In this document: positions 7,020-13,979 of the stretch, piece after piece
Position numbering within the stretch: the first letter of the stretch is position 1
How the letters are laid out: each line of letters begins with the position of its first letter
Origin: Spirochaetaceae bacterium
GTDB taxonomy: Bacteria; Spirochaetota; Spirochaetia; Treponematales; Breznakiellaceae
Direction: 5' to 3'
Assembly (NCBI GenBank): GCA_031278295.1
Contig: JAITKQ010000122.1
Coordinates: forward strand, 1-17,487
DNA length: 17,487 nucleotides
Notes under the pieces: generated by a model
Told to the model about the DNA's origin: nothing
The model's input: the letters and a program-made list of their open reading frames with translations, nothing else
Databases searched by the model: none
Position numbers and translations under genes: made by a program

Positions 7020-7690
7020 TACCTTATAGCAATAATTTTTGTCAGGGCCGAAGTTGAATACACCGGATCATGCGCCCATAACGCTACACTCAGAATATCG
7101 GAACTAAACCGCAGTGAAGACAGTGTTCCTGTATTCGATTCCAATTTTACGGAACTGCGGTAATTTCCTTCCTGGCTGTAGCATAAAAAGTAATGCTCAG
7201 GATATTCAGAATCGATTTTGTATCCGCCGTCGTCTATGGTAAGCTTTGGAAACGGATGGCGGGGTACGGAGGGAACATCAAACCCGAAAGTACGTTCGGC
7301 CCTTTCTCCGCCTTTGTCGATAAGCACGGCGCGGTATTGGCCGCCCGGAAAAACTTCACCGCCGGACATGGCTATTACCCGGCTGCCGATCCATGTGTTC
7401 CCTGCCTCATCGTAGCGCATCCACGTTTCAGGCGTAAATGCCCACAAGAGTCCGTTGTAATCGTTGTAAAGCCGCAGTTCGGCAAGATCCTCGTACCCAT
7501 CGTCGTCACTGGCAAGTACAAAAAAAGAAAGTGACGGAAACGGGCCTGAGTCTTCCTCAATATAGTTAAGCGACATTGTGGAAAAGGCTATCGTGGGAGC
7601 GGCGCGTGAACAGGCGGCAAAACCCGCCAGCAGCAAAACCGCAAAAAGCGGACAAGAATAATTTTTTAAATAAAAGAAATATTTCCGCAT
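7019..7690 (-). CDS. Putative lipoprotein of unknown function
   Basis: A 223-residue protein with a lipoprotein-type signal: basic start MRKYFFYLKN, hydrophobic core, and lipobox GFAAC with Cys27, as spirochaete lipoboxes tolerate. The mature part looks like one or two beta-sandwich modules: FFVLASDDDGYEDLAELRLY resembles the Asp-rich opening of Ig-like or cadherin-like folds, and later strands follow (FPGGQYRAVLIDKGGERAER). I do not recognise a named family. GGAG lies 8 nt before ATG 7690. It sits 15 nt after the esterase stop and overlaps trmB by one base, so it belongs to the same transcript. It may be an envelope partner of the sugar system, which is inference from position only. Confidence 0.8.
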   Translation of the reverse strand: MRKYFFYLKNYSCPLFAVLLLAGFAACSRAAPTIAFSTMSLNYIEEDSGPFPSLSFFVLASDDDGYEDLAELRLYNDYNGLLWAFTPETWMRYDEAGNTWIGSRVIAMSGGEVFPGGQYRAVLIDKGGERAERTFGFDVPSVPRHPFPKLTIDDGGYKIDSEYPEHYFLCYSQEGNYRSSVKLESNTGTLSSLRFSSDILSVALWAHDPVYSTSALTKIIAIR

Positions 7691-7705
7691 AACGCGCTCC
7701 GTCCG

Positions 7706-8695
7706 TCATTGATTAAGGAATTCGACCAATTTCTGATAGGTTTGAATTCCCTGCGACGTATCCAGATGAAACTGATAGTTATGGTGAAGTCTAACTTCGG
7801 CTGCATCGTAAAAGACGCCTGTAACCGGGATATTTTTTGATTTAAGTATGTCCATCATTTCTTTTGCCTCAAATTCAAATGAATACGTATTTGCGTCCGT
7901 AATGAAAGTCCTTGGAAATTTCTCCGTAATTTTATCAAGGATACCGGCGCTGGCGATAAGTTTACTGTGTACGTCGGCACTGTTAAAATAAGCGACGCCC
8001 AATTTCTTTAGCGGCAGTTTCATCGTGTTTTCCGGCGGCGGATCAAGTTGCAAAAAGTCGTATATCGCGCATAGCAGTACCACGCCGTTAATCGTTTCTA
8101 CCGGAAGCACCTGCCTTAACTGAATGGGCGAGAGGCTGTTCATTGTTTCAAGATAGGAGGGGTTTGTTTGCAGCGCCACAAACTGCCCCGCAATCTGTCC
8201 GCCCGCCGAGTCACCCGAAAACACTACCTTATCAAGATTTAAACGGTACAGGTCGTTGTGGTTTTTGATAAAGGTGTAGGCCTCTTCAAGCTGCTTTACC
8301 GGTACAGGGTATCTGGCCTGTTCCGGCGCTATGGCGTACTTTACATTCACCGTCACAAAACCTTCGTTTGCAAGCATCGCATAGTAAAACTCGGTTTTAC
8401 AGCCTTCTGAAACGTATGCCCCGCCGTGAACCGCAAAAATAACCTTTTCACAGCCTTTGAAGTTTTTGGGTGTAATTATATCCAGTGTACCTGAGGGGTA
8501 TGCCGAGCCGTAGTCTATATCCCTTTGTATGGTAACATTATCCAAGTAACGTCCGTAATCGGCCGGGGGAACGTAGGGATACTGCCTGAAAAGCCATCGT
8601 ACAAAGTATACGGCCGGGTACGGCGTAATTACCACAAGCGCTGAACCGGCCGCAACAAGTACCGCTATAATTATAAGAATCAGTTTAAAAGTCAT
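7706..8695 (-). CDS. Membrane-anchored alpha/beta-hydrolase esterase (HSL/Aes type)
   Basis: A 329-residue serine hydrolase. An N-terminal hydrophobic segment (about 4-24, LILIIIAVLVAAGSALVV) anchors or exports it. The catalytic domain shows the oxyanion HGGAY (90-94), nucleophile elbow GDSAGG (161-166, Ser163), likely acid Asp267 (ITDAN) and His304 or His305 (LHHNYQF), in the order of the hormone-sensitive-lipase/acetyl-esterase family (COG0657). Such enzymes cleave short acyl esters, and deacetylation of imported or periplasmic sugars is a reasonable role beside a sugar transporter. It starts 18 nt after the MalG-type permease stop; the ribosome site is weak (AGGGG far upstream), suggesting coupling. 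The substrate is not known. Confidence 0.88.
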   Translation of the reverse strand: MTFKLILIIIAVLVAAGSALVVITPYPAVYFVRWLFRQYPYVPPADYGRYLDNVTIQRDIDYGSAYPSGTLDIITPKNFKGCEKVIFAVHGGAYVSEGCKTEFYYAMLANEGFVTVNVKYAIAPEQARYPVPVKQLEEAYTFIKNHNDLYRLNLDKVVFSGDSAGGQIAGQFVALQTNPSYLETMNSLSPIQLRQVLPVETINGVVLLCAIYDFLQLDPPPENTMKLPLKKLGVAYFNSADVHSKLIASAGILDKITEKFPRTFITDANTYSFEFEAKEMMDILKSKNIPVTGVFYDAAEVRLHHNYQFHLDTSQGIQTYQKLVEFLNQ

Positions 8696-8713
8696 ATTTT
8701 TACGAACAATAAG

Positions 8714-9565
8714 TTACCCCTTGACCGAGCCGGCCGTAACACCCCTTATGATATGTTTTTGGCAGAAAAAATAGAAAATGATTATGGGTACCAGTGCCAT
8801 TGTAATGACGGCCATCATATAGCCCATGTCTATCGAGCCGTATCCGCCGCGCAGGTACTGTACCGCAACCGGTATCGTGCGGTACTCGGAACCTATGATA
8901 AGGTTGGGCAAAAGGTAATCATTCCATATCCACATCGTATTCAGTATCGCGACTGTTATCGAAATTGGCGTAAGCATGGGAAGCACGACGCTGAAAAAGG
9001 CGCGTATGGGGGTGCAGCCGTCTATCACGGCAGCCTCCTCGACCGCGACAGGTATGGACTTGATAAAACCGGAATATAAAAATACGGAAGTGCCCGCACC
9101 GAATCCCAGGTAAATAAACAGTATGCCTACAGGGTTATCAAGATGAAGCAGGTTGGCTACAACTGTAAGCGGAAACATAACCATCTGAAAAGGTACTATC
9201 ATCGCGAAGGTAAACACAAAGTAAAGCGTCCTGCATAAAACGCTTCGGCTCCGCGTTATAAACCACGCGGTCATGCTTGAAAACAACACTATTAACGCTA
9301 CGGAAAATACGGTGATAAATACGGAAAAACCGGCGGCCCTGAAAAAACCTGTGGCCGACAGCCCGCTCGTGTAGTTGCTTAAGCCCGCGAAAGATACGGC
9401 GTTTGGAAGCGCAAACGGCGTATTTATTACGTCAAGTTTAAATTTAAATGAATTGATAAAAACCAGAAGTATCGGGAATAAAAACAGTATCGAAACTACG
9501 CAGAGGATCAGTACAATAATCAAATTACCTTTTTTTACACGCTGTCTTTCTTGTCCGCCATTCAT
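8714..9565 (-). CDS. CUT1 sugar ABC transporter permease, MalG/MsmG type
   Basis: A 283-residue inner-membrane permease with about six membrane segments. The cytoplasmic EAA loop EEAAVIDGCTPIRAFFSVVLP starts near residue 176 and contacts the ATPase. The long first helix with FPILLVFINSFK and the IPVAVQYLRG tail region match MalG-type subunits of carbohydrate uptake (CUT1). Its ATG overlaps the stop of the partner permease by one base (TGATG), indicating coupled translation and fixed stoichiometry. No ATPase gene lies nearby, so an MsmK-like ATPase encoded elsewhere is probably shared. Confidence 0.95.
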   Translation of the reverse strand: MNGGQERQRVKKGNLIIVLILCVVSILFLFPILLVFINSFKFKLDVINTPFALPNAVSFAGLSNYTSGLSATGFFRAAGFSVFITVFSVALIVLFSSMTAWFITRSRSVLCRTLYFVFTFAMIVPFQMVMFPLTVVANLLHLDNPVGILFIYLGFGAGTSVFLYSGFIKSIPVAVEEAAVIDGCTPIRAFFSVVLPMLTPISITVAILNTMWIWNDYLLPNLIIGSEYRTIPVAVQYLRGGYGSIDMGYMMAVITMALVPIIIFYFFCQKHIIRGVTAGSVKG

Positions 9566-10407
9566 CAGTTTTCCACCTCACGTTTGCGTGTTATCGAAAG
9601 CTGCACAAGCGATACCAGCGCAACGATGACAAAGAACATTAACGCTTTTGCCTGCCCCACGCCCTCCCAGCCCGATCTGCCGTAAAACGTGTTGTAAATA
9701 TCGAGCGCTACGCCGACAGTCTCCTTGCCGGGTAGACCGGCTGTAAGGGCCAGATTCTGGTCAAACATTTTGAAAGAGTTGGCAACCGACATAAAAAATG
9801 TAATCGTAATCGACGGCATCACGAGCGGTATAGTAATCTTTGTAAGTGTTGTCCACGCGCCGGCACCGTCAATCTTTGCCGCTTCAAGTATTTCGGTAGG
9901 TATGTTTTGTATGCCCGCAATGTAGATTATCATCATGTAGCCTATGAACTGCCAACTGCTCAAAATGACGAGTCCCCAAAAACCATACTTTGCATCTACG
10001 GTAATTGTAACGCCGGCAACACCCAGTACCCCGTTAATTATGAACTGCCATATATACCCCAGCACGATGCCGCCTATCAGATTCGGCATAAAAATCAGGG
10101 TGCGGTAAAGATTCGTCCCGCGCACCCCGCCTGAAAGCATCAGCGCCAAGGTAAACGCAACGGCGTTTGTTAGTATAACGGAAACAAATGTGAAGCGTAC
10201 CGAAAACCAGAGAGCGTTCAAAAAGTCAGGGTTGGAAAAGGCCTGTATATAATTCCTGAAACCGACCATTGTCAGATCGGTAACCGTTACGAATCTCGCG
10301 AAAGAAAGGATGATTCCGTAAATAAACGGTATTAGAAACGCGATTATAAAACAAAGCAGCGTAGGCCCCGCAAAAAACCAAAAATATTTTTTAAAAGATT
10401 TTTCCAT
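9565..10407 (-). CDS. CUT1 sugar ABC transporter permease, MalF/MsmF type
   Basis: A 280-residue permease with six likely membrane helices and the EAA motif EAAKIDGAGAWTTLTKITIP starting at residue 175. The N-terminus YFWFFAGPTLLCFIIAFLIP is typical of MsmF/UgpA-like partners. The strong ribosome site AGGAGGAG (10418-10411) fixes the start at ATG 10407. It forms the heterodimer channel with the next gene, which it overlaps by one base. Upstream is a terminator-like hairpin separating it from the binding protein gene, which would let the binding protein be made in excess. The substrate cannot be read from the permease. Confidence 0.95.
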   Translation of the reverse strand: MEKSFKKYFWFFAGPTLLCFIIAFLIPFIYGIILSFARFVTVTDLTMVGFRNYIQAFSNPDFLNALWFSVRFTFVSVILTNAVAFTLALMLSGGVRGTNLYRTLIFMPNLIGGIVLGYIWQFIINGVLGVAGVTITVDAKYGFWGLVILSSWQFIGYMMIIYIAGIQNIPTEILEAAKIDGAGAWTTLTKITIPLVMPSITITFFMSVANSFKMFDQNLALTAGLPGKETVGVALDIYNTFYGRSGWEGVGQAKALMFFVIVALVSLVQLSITRKREVEN

Positions 10408-10430
10408 AGGCTCCTCCTGTTATGCCGTAC

Positions 10431-10468
10431 AAAAAACCCGCCCCCGCGCCTATCCCCACGGGCGCGGG
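10431..10468 (-). terminator. Intercistronic terminator-like hairpin after the binding-protein gene
   Basis: On the minus strand the 8-bp arms CCCGCGCC and GGCGCGGG (10468-10461 and 10450-10443) with a 10-nt loop are followed by GGCGGG and six T (10436-10431). Partial read-through fits the common pattern of abundant binding protein and scarce permeases. It may instead mainly protect the upstream mRNA end. Confidence 0.6.
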
Positions 10469-10482
10469 ACACGCGAACTTTT

Positions 10483-11817
10483 TCAGCCGGTTTGGTTGCC
10501 GGCTTTTTTTTCGTCAGCCCAGCCGTTTATAAATGTACTTTTTACATGATCCCAGTCCCGGCTTCCCACCGTATAGGCGTTAAGGGCGGCACCCAGTACA
10601 TTCTTGAATTCCTGACTCGGAAATGTCGTAAAAACCCAAGGGACGGAGTGGAGATTCTGATCGGTAAGGTAGCGGAACATTTCTTTTATCAGCGGATCGC
10701 CCGGACGTTCCGATTCCGAAAATGTGGTAAACGGGGTAACCAGGCCAAGCTCATTTGCCGCTATATTTTTACCGTTTTCCGTGTTGAACAGCCATTCAAG
10801 AAATTTGATCGAAGCCTCCTGATCCTGATCGCTTACGCGGCTGTTTACCGCGATGAAGTTTTCCGTACCTACGCAAAGCCCCTGTGTTTCTTCACCGTCG
10901 ATTCCGGTGTAGACAGGCAGAAATTTTATATCCGACATTTGGACAACGTTGCCTTTTTCACCGTTGATCTGAGTCCATGACCAAGTTCCGTTCTGGATGA
11001 AGGCCACCTTGCCCAGCGCGAATTCCGTCATCGAATCGCCTACTGTTTTTGAACCCGTCATCTTCCTGTCTGTTATGGAATTGTTGATGTACAGATCAAA
11101 AATATTTTTGAGATTTTCAGAATAGGTAAAATCAATTACATCCAAATCGTTGACACCCTTGTCGCGGTATTCAAAGTATACCGGCATGTTGGCAAGGTGC
11201 GTGTTCCAGCGCCAGTCCTCGCCGGGTGAAAACGACATTGACGCGAATGCCCCCGAAATTCCAAGAGAGTCCGCATTGGCCTGGATGTCTTCGGCAACGG
11301 CCTTGAGTTTTGCAAAATTGTTGATACCGGACGCGCCGCTTATGTCCTTTACGGCGCGCGAAGGAAGCTCAAAGTATTTCCGCAGTATGGCGTCGTTGTA
11401 TATGATGCCGTAACTTTCGATTGCGTAAGGTATCCCGTAAATTTTACCGCCTTCGCCGATCGCGAGTCCCTCGTCCCCAAGCCACCTGTAAAGCGGGCTG
11501 TCTTTAAGGTCGGCGGTGTAGCCCTGCCAGTTACGCATCCCGACAGGCCCGTTTATGTTGAAAAGCGTCGGTGGTTTTGCCTTTGAGATTTCGGCGCGTA
11601 GAGTCTGCTCATAGGTGCCGCTCGCCGCCGTAACAACTTTCATAGGTATCCCGGTTTCCACGGTAAACCGGGCCGCGGCCGCAGCCCATTCCCTGTCCGT
11701 CTCCGGCTTGAAATTTAAGAAGTAAACGCTTGGACTTGAATTTTTTTCGCAAGCTGAAAGGAATAGGAAGCAGACAGCCGCCGCGGTGATTACGTATAAA
11801 TCAAGAAACTTTTTCAT
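10483..11817 (-). CDS. Sugar-binding lipoprotein of the CUT1 ABC transporter
   Basis: A 444-residue extracellular solute-binding protein, family 1. The lipobox LSAC places the lipidated Cys at residue 23 after MKKFLDLYVITAAAVCFLF. The mature part has the two-lobe binding-protein features: KIYGIPYAIESYGIIYND, FALGKVAFIQNGTWSW, and ENFIAVNSR in the hinge area. Length is normal (about 420-450). AGGAGA lies 6 nt before the ATG at 11817. It is the first gene of the minus-strand string and captures the sugar for the two following permeases. The ligand is unknown; oligosaccharide is likely from the family and the nearby esterase. Confidence 0.95.
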   Translation of the reverse strand: MKKFLDLYVITAAAVCFLFLSACEKNSSPSVYFLNFKPETDREWAAAAARFTVETGIPMKVVTAASGTYEQTLRAEISKAKPPTLFNINGPVGMRNWQGYTADLKDSPLYRWLGDEGLAIGEGGKIYGIPYAIESYGIIYNDAILRKYFELPSRAVKDISGASGINNFAKLKAVAEDIQANADSLGISGAFASMSFSPGEDWRWNTHLANMPVYFEYRDKGVNDLDVIDFTYSENLKNIFDLYINNSITDRKMTGSKTVGDSMTEFALGKVAFIQNGTWSWTQINGEKGNVVQMSDIKFLPVYTGIDGEETQGLCVGTENFIAVNSRVSDQDQEASIKFLEWLFNTENGKNIAANELGLVTPFTTFSESERPGDPLIKEMFRYLTDQNLHSVPWVFTTFPSQEFKNVLGAALNAYTVGSRDWDHVKSTFINGWADEKKAGNQTG

Positions 11818-11862
11818 GGCTTTCTCCTGTGTGGCGCGTTTATAATTTACGCCATGACGATG

Positions 11863-11891
11863 AATCTACCACAATAGCGGCCGGTATGCAA
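11863..11891 (-). promoter_or_regulatory. Possible promoter of the sugar-transport operon
   Basis: On the minus strand TTGCAT (11891-11886), 17 nt, TAGATT (11868-11863) lie about 46 nt before the binding-protein ATG. Matches are moderate (4 of 6 in the -10). It sits just outside the left end of the MITE-like element, so the insertion may have shaped regulation. Confidence 0.35.
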
Positions 11892-11916
11892 GCTTTCGCC
11901 GGCGGACGTCAGCGGT

Positions 11917-12100
11917 TTTACATTTACAAAAATTTTTCATGTAATTCGGGCGCATTTCCGGCACTTCGTGCCGGAAACCGGGCTTTGCGCGAACGCTCTG
12001 CGCGAACGCTTCGCGCGAACGCTTTGCGCCCCTCCAATCCCCGCGTTTCGTACACGACCGCTCTTTCGGCAATGATAGGCCGGTAAATGTAAATTTACCG
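11917..12100. mobile_element. MITE-like repeat element, copy 1
   Basis: Terminal inverted repeats TTTACATTTAC (11917-11927) and GTAAATGTAAA (12083-12093) bound about 177 bp. Near the left end is a 10-bp perfect hairpin (TTTCCGGCAC / GTGCCGGAAA, loop TTC). The middle holds a 13-bp unit (GCGCGAACGCTCT-like) repeated three times in tandem. The right end forms a 9-bp palindrome CCGGTAAAT / ATTTACCGG. A second copy in the same orientation lies at 16558-16782; about 70 bp next to the left end are identical, as are several internal blocks. There is no transposase gene, which fits a non-autonomous element. No clear target-site duplication is seen. Confidence 0.8.
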
Positions 12101-12142
12101 GATGGGCGTCCGCCGCTTTTACGCAATACCCTTATTCGCAGT

Positions 12143-12173
12143 GGGGTCTAATACCCCGCCCCTTGAGGCGGGG
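12143..12173. repeat. Overlapping hairpins resembling an IS200/IS605-type end
   Basis: CCCCGCC (12154-12160) pairs with GGCGGGG (12167-12173) across CCTTGA. Alternatively GGGGT (12143-12147) pairs with ACCCC (12153-12157), so two exclusive hairpins share bases. Subterminal hairpins of this kind, with a GGGGTATTAGACC-like neighbour on the minus strand, are seen at IS200/IS605 element ends. No tnpA or tnpB is present, so at most this is a relic. The rest of 12174-12263 contains nothing recognised. Confidence 0.35.
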
Positions 12174-12263
12174 AGGTTCATTCCGGCATATCCATAATTT
12201 TCACCACCCGGACCCGGTATCGCGCGGAACGGAAAGGTAAACGCGGGGCAGGCCCGCGTATGA

Positions 12264-12293
12264 TTGACTCCATCTACAGGAAAATCTTATAGT
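12264..12293 (+). promoter_or_regulatory. Promoter of the tRNA-Arg gene and following genes
   Basis: TTGACT (12264-12269), an 18-nt spacer and TATAGT (12288-12293) form a strong sigma-70-type promoter. Transcription would begin about 8 nt later, essentially at the tRNA 5' end, and could continue into the gene 16 bp beyond the tRNA. Confidence 0.75.
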
Positions 12294-12301
12294 AAAAACA
12301 G

Positions 12302-12374
12302 GGTCCAGTAGCTCAGTGGATAGAGCGGCCGCCTCCTAAGCGGCAGGTCGGCCGTCCGATTCGGCCCTGGATCA
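12302..12374 (+). tRNA. tRNA-Arg (anticodon CCT)
   Basis: A 73-nt cloverleaf: acceptor GGTCCAG/CTGGATC (one G-U pair), D-arm GCTC/GAGC, anticodon stem GCCGC/GCGGC with loop CTCCTAA (anticodon CCT at 12335-12337, reads AGG), variable AGGTC, T-stem GGCCG/CGGCC with loop TCCGATT, discriminator A. CCA is not encoded. The T-loop has C where position 55 is normally U (pseudouridine), which is unusual. All stems pair, so the gene looks functional apart from that. It is followed after 16 bp by a coding gene. Confidence 0.93.
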
Positions 12375-12390
12375 AGGAAGCGGAGGCGGT

Positions 12391-13338
12391 ATGCCGATAG
12401 AGCAGTCATTTCCTGTCGTTGATTTTTCGCAGGGTACAACAATTTTAAAGCCTGATGGCAAGCTAAACGAATGCTTTTATGTTATTCGTAGCGGCAAAGT
12501 TTGGGTTTCAGGCGCACCGGAACGGGCACGGGACGGGGGCAGGGAATGTCTGGAAACCGGTGATTTTTTTTCCGTTGTATCGGCGCTGGCGCAAAAGCCC
12601 GTCTCTTTAACGGCTGTTGCCGGAACGGATGTCACGTTGACGGTCGTTACCAAAGATAATTTCGCCGGGTTTATAGAGGGGAATCTGCCGGTTTGTACAA
12701 AAATACTGAAGTACCTTTCGGCGCGCCTGCGCCTGCTTAACGAAGAACTGACATACGGTGAAAAACCGGTTTTGAACAGGGCGGATTTGGCGTATCTGTA
12801 TAATTTCGGAATATATTATTTGAAACAGAATCTTTTCCGTAGCGCATACTGCGCGTTTTATCAGTATTTAAAATACTGCCCGGAAGGAGAAAATTCCAAA
12901 ATGGCGCAAAAGTACCTGCATAAATTCTCATCTTACGCGAGCGGGATCAAATTTGATTACTATGAAAAAGACATTATCCGCAAATACCCCTTGGACGCCG
13001 CCATTTTTTTTGAATACGAACCGAGTGACGGGATGTATGTAATCCGCAACGGCGCGATTAAGATAACCAAAATTACCAACGACAGGGAAGTTGTACTTGC
13101 CGTTCTTAAACCCGGAGACATACTGGGAGAGATGGGCCTTATCGATTCACAGCCACGTTCCGCAACGGCAATTGCCTATACGGACTGCGAAATCATGGCC
13201 ATAGCGCGTACCGCCTACCTGCCTATACTGAAAGACGGGGCCAACATAACCGATAAAATTTGCGTAACACTGTCGAATCGTATCTACGACATACACGATA
13301 GAATTTACAAGGATAAGTATTCACAAAGTGTCCTTTAA
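12391..13338 (+). CDS. Protein with two cyclic-nucleotide-binding folds and a TPR-like linker
   Basis: A 315-residue cytoplasmic protein. Residues about 1-118 form a first cNMP-binding (Crp-type) beta-barrel (FYVIRSGKVWVSG, GDFFSVVSALAQKPVS). Residues 132-178 form TPR-like helices (YNFGIYYLKQNLFRSAYCAF). Residues about 185-308 form a second barrel. The second keeps the phosphate-binding cassette, GEMGL with Glu247 and PRSATA with Arg256, so it can probably bind cAMP or cGMP. The first lacks the Arg and is probably structural or binds something else. There is no helix-turn-helix, so it is not a classical Crp regulator. GGAGG sits before the ATG. It follows tRNA-Arg by 16 bp and overlaps the next gene by 11 bp. 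Confidence 0.88.
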   Translation: MPIEQSFPVVDFSQGTTILKPDGKLNECFYVIRSGKVWVSGAPERARDGGRECLETGDFFSVVSALAQKPVSLTAVAGTDVTLTVVTKDNFAGFIEGNLPVCTKILKYLSARLRLLNEELTYGEKPVLNRADLAYLYNFGIYYLKQNLFRSAYCAFYQYLKYCPEGENSKMAQKYLHKFSSYASGIKFDYYEKDIIRKYPLDAAIFFEYEPSDGMYVIRNGAIKITKITNDREVVLAVLKPGDILGEMGLIDSQPRSATAIAYTDCEIMAIARTAYLPILKDGANITDKICVTLSNRIYDIHDRIYKDKYSQSVL

Positions 13339-13894
13339 AAAAACTTTTACTTTTGCCGTATTTATTTTATCGGCGTATACGCTTCCGTCTCAGGATAGCG
13401 GGACGCCTGACCCGTCCGGCGGGACATTTCCGGAACTCCCGCGCTCTTTCCGTAGTTTCAGCCTTGGAATGACGCTTGAAGAACTCAAAACAGAGCTGGC
13501 TGCGGACACGGAACTTGCGTTCCGCGGTGACCGCGATGTTTCGTTTCTTCCGGATTCGAATCAAAACCTGGTTGACAGCGCGGGACGCGGCATAATAAAA
13601 CGCGCGTTCTTTCAAATTAAAGATGATGCCGTTTTTGTGATGACATTCGAGATGGACACGGAAAAAATAGATCACTATTCGGTATTCACGACATTTTCTT
13701 CCAAGTACGGCCCCCCGGCACTGCTCGGCCCAAGGCAGTCCGGTTGGGAAAACGATAAAACCCGCGTATATATTGAACGTCCCCTGACGGTAAAGTATAT
13801 TGACAAAGATGTTTTCGATAGTATAGTTTTAGAATCAAAGTTTTCCGATTCTGCCGCCGTAATACAGCGGCAGGAATTCCTTGAAGGGTTTTGA
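13328..13894 (+). CDS. Secreted protein of unknown function, GTG start
   Basis: A 188-residue protein starting at GTG 13328, inside the end of the preceding gene, so translation is probably coupled; the nearest purine-rich site (AAGGA) is too far. The N-terminus MSFKKTFTFAVFILSAYTL is an export signal. The mature part begins with a Pro/Gly-rich stretch, then SFSLGMTLEELKTEL, a pattern seen in SmpA/OmlA-like and other small periplasmic domains, then RGDRDVSFLP and VYIERPLTVKYIDKDVFD. I do not recognise a named family. It has no catalytic motif I can see. Its fixed neighbour with cyclic-nucleotide folds suggests the two act together, which is inference. Confidence 0.75.
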   Translation: MSFKKTFTFAVFILSAYTLPSQDSGTPDPSGGTFPELPRSFRSFSLGMTLEELKTELAADTELAFRGDRDVSFLPDSNQNLVDSAGRGIIKRAFFQIKDDAVFVMTFEMDTEKIDHYSVFTTFSSKYGPPALLGPRQSGWENDKTRVYIERPLTVKYIDKDVFDSIVLESKFSDSAAVIQRQEFLEGF

Positions 13895-13979
13895 ACCTCT
13901 TTAAAATTCGGTAATCCTGAATATGCCGTTTTTAAGTATATTCTTTTAAATTCTAACAAGTATGTAGAGGTGTTTTTCA

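Noticed and set aside
10485..10511. Plus-strand terminator-like hairpin with eight T
   Set aside because: It lies in the 3' end of the minus-strand binding-protein gene, where AAAA codes for Lys, and no plus-strand gene leads into it.
11866..12126. Minus-strand frame inside MITE-like copy 1, matching one at 16467-16850
   Set aside because: Similarity between the two follows from DNA identity of the repeat. Hairpins dominate the sequence, there is no ribosome site, and the frames differ by insertions.
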